From: Limiplasma sp036645955
Lineage (GTDB): Bacteria; Bacillota; Clostridia; Christensenellales; Aristaeellaceae
Reading direction: 5' to 3'
Length of the DNA: 7,238 nt
Assembly: GCA_036645955.1 (NCBI GenBank)
Contig: JAVXND010000102.1
Coordinates: 1 to 7,238 of the forward strand
Positions 5,542 to 7,238 of the stretch are shown here, piece by piece. The position numbers and the translations under genes were made by a program. The notes under the pieces were generated by a model. The model was not told the origin of the DNA, did not search any database, and saw nothing but the letters and a program-made list of their open reading frames with translations. Numbering within the stretch: position 1 is the first letter of the stretch; each line of letters starts with the position of its first letter.

Positions 5542-6906
5542 ATGCTATCCACACTTGAACGCTTGGCTGATTACGCGGCCAATCACGCTCCCCTGCTGCA
5601 GCAAAATAGCAGTATTGACCCAGAGCTTTACCCGCTTTATGGCGTGAAACGCGGTTTGCGTGACAAAAGCGGCAAAGGTGTTTTGGCTGGGCTCACCAAC
5701 ATTTCAGAAATTGAAAGCAATCAGGTCATCAACGGCGAAACCGTTCCCTGCGAGGGTCAGCTTTTTTATCGCGGCTACAACATTGTGGATTTGGTCAACG
5801 CGGAGGCGCGCGAGCATCGTTTCGGCTTTGAAGAGGTCGCCTATCTCCTGCTTTTTGGCGAACTGCCCTCCGTACCCGTGCTCAACGACTTTCAGAAGGT
5901 GTTGGCGGACAGCCGCACCCTGCCCACCAATTTTGTTCGCGATGTAATCATGAAAGCCCCCAGCAAGGACATGATGAACACCCTGAGCCGCAGTGTGCTC
6001 ACCTTGGCCAGCTACGATGACAATGTAGGCGATCCCTCCATTCAAAACGTGCTTCGCCAATGCCTGATGCTCATTGCAGTGTTTCCGATGCTGGCTGTGT
6101 ATGGCTACCACAGCTACAACCATTATGAGCACAACGAAAGCTTCTACATTCACCGCCCCGATGAAAACCTTTCTGCCGCAGAAAACCTTCTGCGCATGCT
6201 TCGCCCCGATAAGAACTATACCGCGCTTGAAGCGCAGGTGCTTGATTTAGCGCTGATTTTGCACATGGAGCACGGCGGCGGTAACAACTCCACCTTCACC
6301 ACGCATGTGGTTACCTCTTCAGGCAGCGATACCTATAGCGTGATTGCGTCAGCTTTGGCCAGCCTCAAGGGCCCCAAGCACGGCGGCGCAAACATCAAGG
6401 TTGTGGAAATGATGGCCGACCTGCGCAAAAACGTGCGTGATTTAGGCGATGAGGAAGAGGTGGAAGCCTACCTCATGAAGCTGCTCAACAAAGAAGCCTT
6501 TGACAAAAAAGGGCTGATCTACGGCATGGGGCACGCCGTTTACTCCATCAGCGACCCACGTGCAACCATTTTCCGCGGCTTTGTGGAAAAGCTGGCCGAT
6601 GCCAAAAACAAGGATTCCGAATTTGCCATCTACTCCATGGTGGAGCGCTTAGCGCCGCAGATCATTTCACGTGAGCGCAAGATTTTCAAGGGCGTCAGCC
6701 CCAATGTGGATTTTTACAGCGGCCTCACCTACAGCATGCTGGGCATTCCGCAGGAGCTTTTCACCCCCATTTTCGCCATCGCCAGAATTGTGGGCTGGAG
6801 CGCGCACAGGCTCGAGGAGCTTATCAACATGGATAAAATCATCCGTCCTGCATACAAGAGCGTTTATCCGCGCCGCCCCTATGTGGGCATGAAGGACCGT
6901 GAATAG
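5542..6906 (+). CDS. Citrate synthase (Si type; citrate/2-methylcitrate synthase family)
   Basis: This enzyme joins acetyl-CoA and oxaloacetate into citrate in the cytoplasm, the entry step of the TCA branch leading to 2-oxoglutarate and glutamate. Counted from the ATG at 5542, the protein has 454 residues, somewhat longer than many bacterial forms, because of an N-terminal extension of about 40 residues. The catalytic triad of the family is present: His280 in GPKHGGAN, His331 in GMGHAVY and Asp390 in VDFYSG. The N-terminal core shows FYRGYNIVDLV and the FEEVAYLLLFGELP pattern typical of the family. The central LHMEHGGGNNSTFTTHVV stretch fits the clostridial subgroup. Unlike Re-type citrate synthase, it is not related to isopropylmalate synthase. 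A 2-methylcitrate role cannot be excluded, but no prpB- or prpD-like gene is nearby. It has its own promoter and terminator, so it is transcribed alone. An ATG at 5536 is also in frame but too close to the ribosome site. Confidence 0.96.
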   Translation: MLSTLERLADYAANHAPLLQQNSSIDPELYPLYGVKRGLRDKSGKGVLAGLTNISEIESNQVINGETVPCEGQLFYRGYNIVDLVNAEAREHRFGFEEVAYLLLFGELPSVPVLNDFQKVLADSRTLPTNFVRDVIMKAPSKDMMNTLSRSVLTLASYDDNVGDPSIQNVLRQCLMLIAVFPMLAVYGYHSYNHYEHNESFYIHRPDENLSAAENLLRMLRPDKNYTALEAQVLDLALILHMEHGGGNNSTFTTHVVTSSGSDTYSVIASALASLKGPKHGGANIKVVEMMADLRKNVRDLGDEEEVEAYLMKLLNKEAFDKKGLIYGMGHAVYSISDPRATIFRGFVEKLADAKNKDSEFAIYSMVERLAPQIISRERKIFKGVSPNVDFYSGLTYSMLGIPQELFTPIFAIARIVGWSAHRLEELINMDKIIRPAYKSVYPRRPYVGMKDRE

Positions 6907-6912
6907 GGAATG

Positions 6913-6941
6913 TCTGGGGCTTTATGCCCCAGATTTTTTTT
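6913..6941 (+). terminator. Rho-independent terminator after citrate synthase
   Basis: The stem TCTGGGGC / GCCCCAGA (6913-6920 with 6926-6933) with loop TTTAT is followed by eight T residues (6934-6941). It starts six bases after the stop codon. Confidence 0.95.
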
Positions 6942-6976
6942 GTGTGGGGGAACGCTCAAGCCTGTTCCCCCACACA
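6941..6976. repeat. Second long hairpin abutting the citrate synthase terminator
   Basis: Perfect 13-base arms TGTGTGGGGGAAC (6941-6953) and GTTCCCCCACACA (6964-6976) surround a 10-base loop. The first base of the left arm is the last T of the terminator run. No T-run follows on either strand, so it is not a classical terminator. It may be a transcript-end barrier or part of the intergenic repeat region. Confidence 0.7.
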
Positions 6977-7062
6977 CTTGCGTATGAGGTGCTTATCAGC
7001 TTGTAAGCTGCTTGCTTGTATCATGGCTGACGCATGCGGCATATCTCATGCGTCCCTTGCGC
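6977..7062. other. Gene-free spacer with a small inverted repeat
   Basis: Nothing coding is supported here. ACGCATG (7030-7036) and CATGCGT (7047-7053) form a 7-base inverted repeat with a 10-base loop. Together with the flanking hairpin and the 60-base array, it completes the roughly 300-base gene-free right end. Confidence 0.4.
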
Positions 7063-7238
7063 GCCCCCCACACGGGGGCGAGGGGTGCGGAAATGGCTTT
7101 CCGCGCGGCTGGCGTGGGGACTGCCCCCCACACGGGGGCGGGGGGTGCGGAAATGGCTTTCCGCGCCACTGGCGTGGGGACTGCCCCCACACGGGGAACG
7201 CGGGGTGCGGAAATGGCTTTCCGCGGCACTGGCGTGGG
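7063..7238. repeat. GC-rich tandem repeat with 60-base period, continuing past the window edge
   Basis: About three units are visible, the first and last incomplete. Each contains GCGGAAA-TGGC-TTTCCGC, a perfect 7-bp hairpin at 7087-7104, 7147-7164 and 7207-7224, so the period is exactly 60. Between them GTGGGG and CCCCAC (7114-7119 with 7126-7131; 7174-7179 with 7185-7190) can form a second hairpin. Units differ by a few substitutions and one pair of compensating single-base indels near 7184-7198. There are no unique spacers, so it is not a CRISPR array. All three plus frames and one minus frame (stop at 6996-6998) are open through it, which is expected for a 60-base period without stops and is weak evidence of coding. 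Confidence 0.85.

Noticed and set aside
6996..7229. Minus-strand 77-residue frame with ARKAISAP repeats
   Set aside because: Its only in-window start is a GTG inside a repeat, without a ribosome site, and all three plus frames are equally open through the 60-base array. I kept the array as a repeat, not as a gene.
7063..7238. Right-end array as a CRISPR
   Set aside because: The whole 60-base unit repeats, so there are no unique spacers between conserved repeats, and no cas gene is present.

Overview
The window looks like chromosomal DNA from a member of the Bacillota, probably class Clostridia. The evidence is strong GGAGG-type ribosome binding sites, sigma-A-like promoters, a secreted SH3/VanW protein and a citrate synthase of clostridial style. 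The genus cannot be fixed from sequence alone. No tRNA, rRNA, CRISPR array, transposase or phage gene is visible.

Left part (1-2700, minus strand). A promoter at 2671-2700 reads leftward into a secreted protein with SH3-like domains and a C-terminal VanW domain (1270-2610). After a 95-base gap with two competing hairpins comes a second gene (1-1174) that leaves the window. This second gene is open for 391 codons without a stop. It has an unrecognised N-terminal domain, a charged helical middle and at least eleven copies of a short repeat built on AMPPVNG. It is the least explained gene here.

Middle (2700-5420, plus strand). A divergent promoter at 2810-2838 drives a membrane-anchored GGDEF-EAL protein (2885-4405). 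Its GGDEF half is degenerate and its EAL half keeps the expected catalytic residues, so it is most likely a cyclic-di-GMP phosphodiesterase. Twenty-two bases downstream is an EamA/DMT-family transporter (4428-5360), followed by a strong hairpin terminator at 5382-5417.

Right part (5420-7238). A single-gene unit: promoter 5464-5492, Si-type citrate synthase 5542-6906 with all three catalytic residues, and a textbook terminator 6913-6941. The last 300 bases hold no convincing gene. They contain a second long hairpin directly abutting the terminator, a small inverted repeat, and a GC-rich tandem array with an exact 60-base period that continues past the window edge.

Functionally the genes look like ordinary housekeeping and cell-envelope functions. 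The parts worth a second look are the repeat-bearing protein at the left edge with its leader hairpins, and the 60-base array at the right edge. I found no convincing evidence of a complete new multi-gene system.
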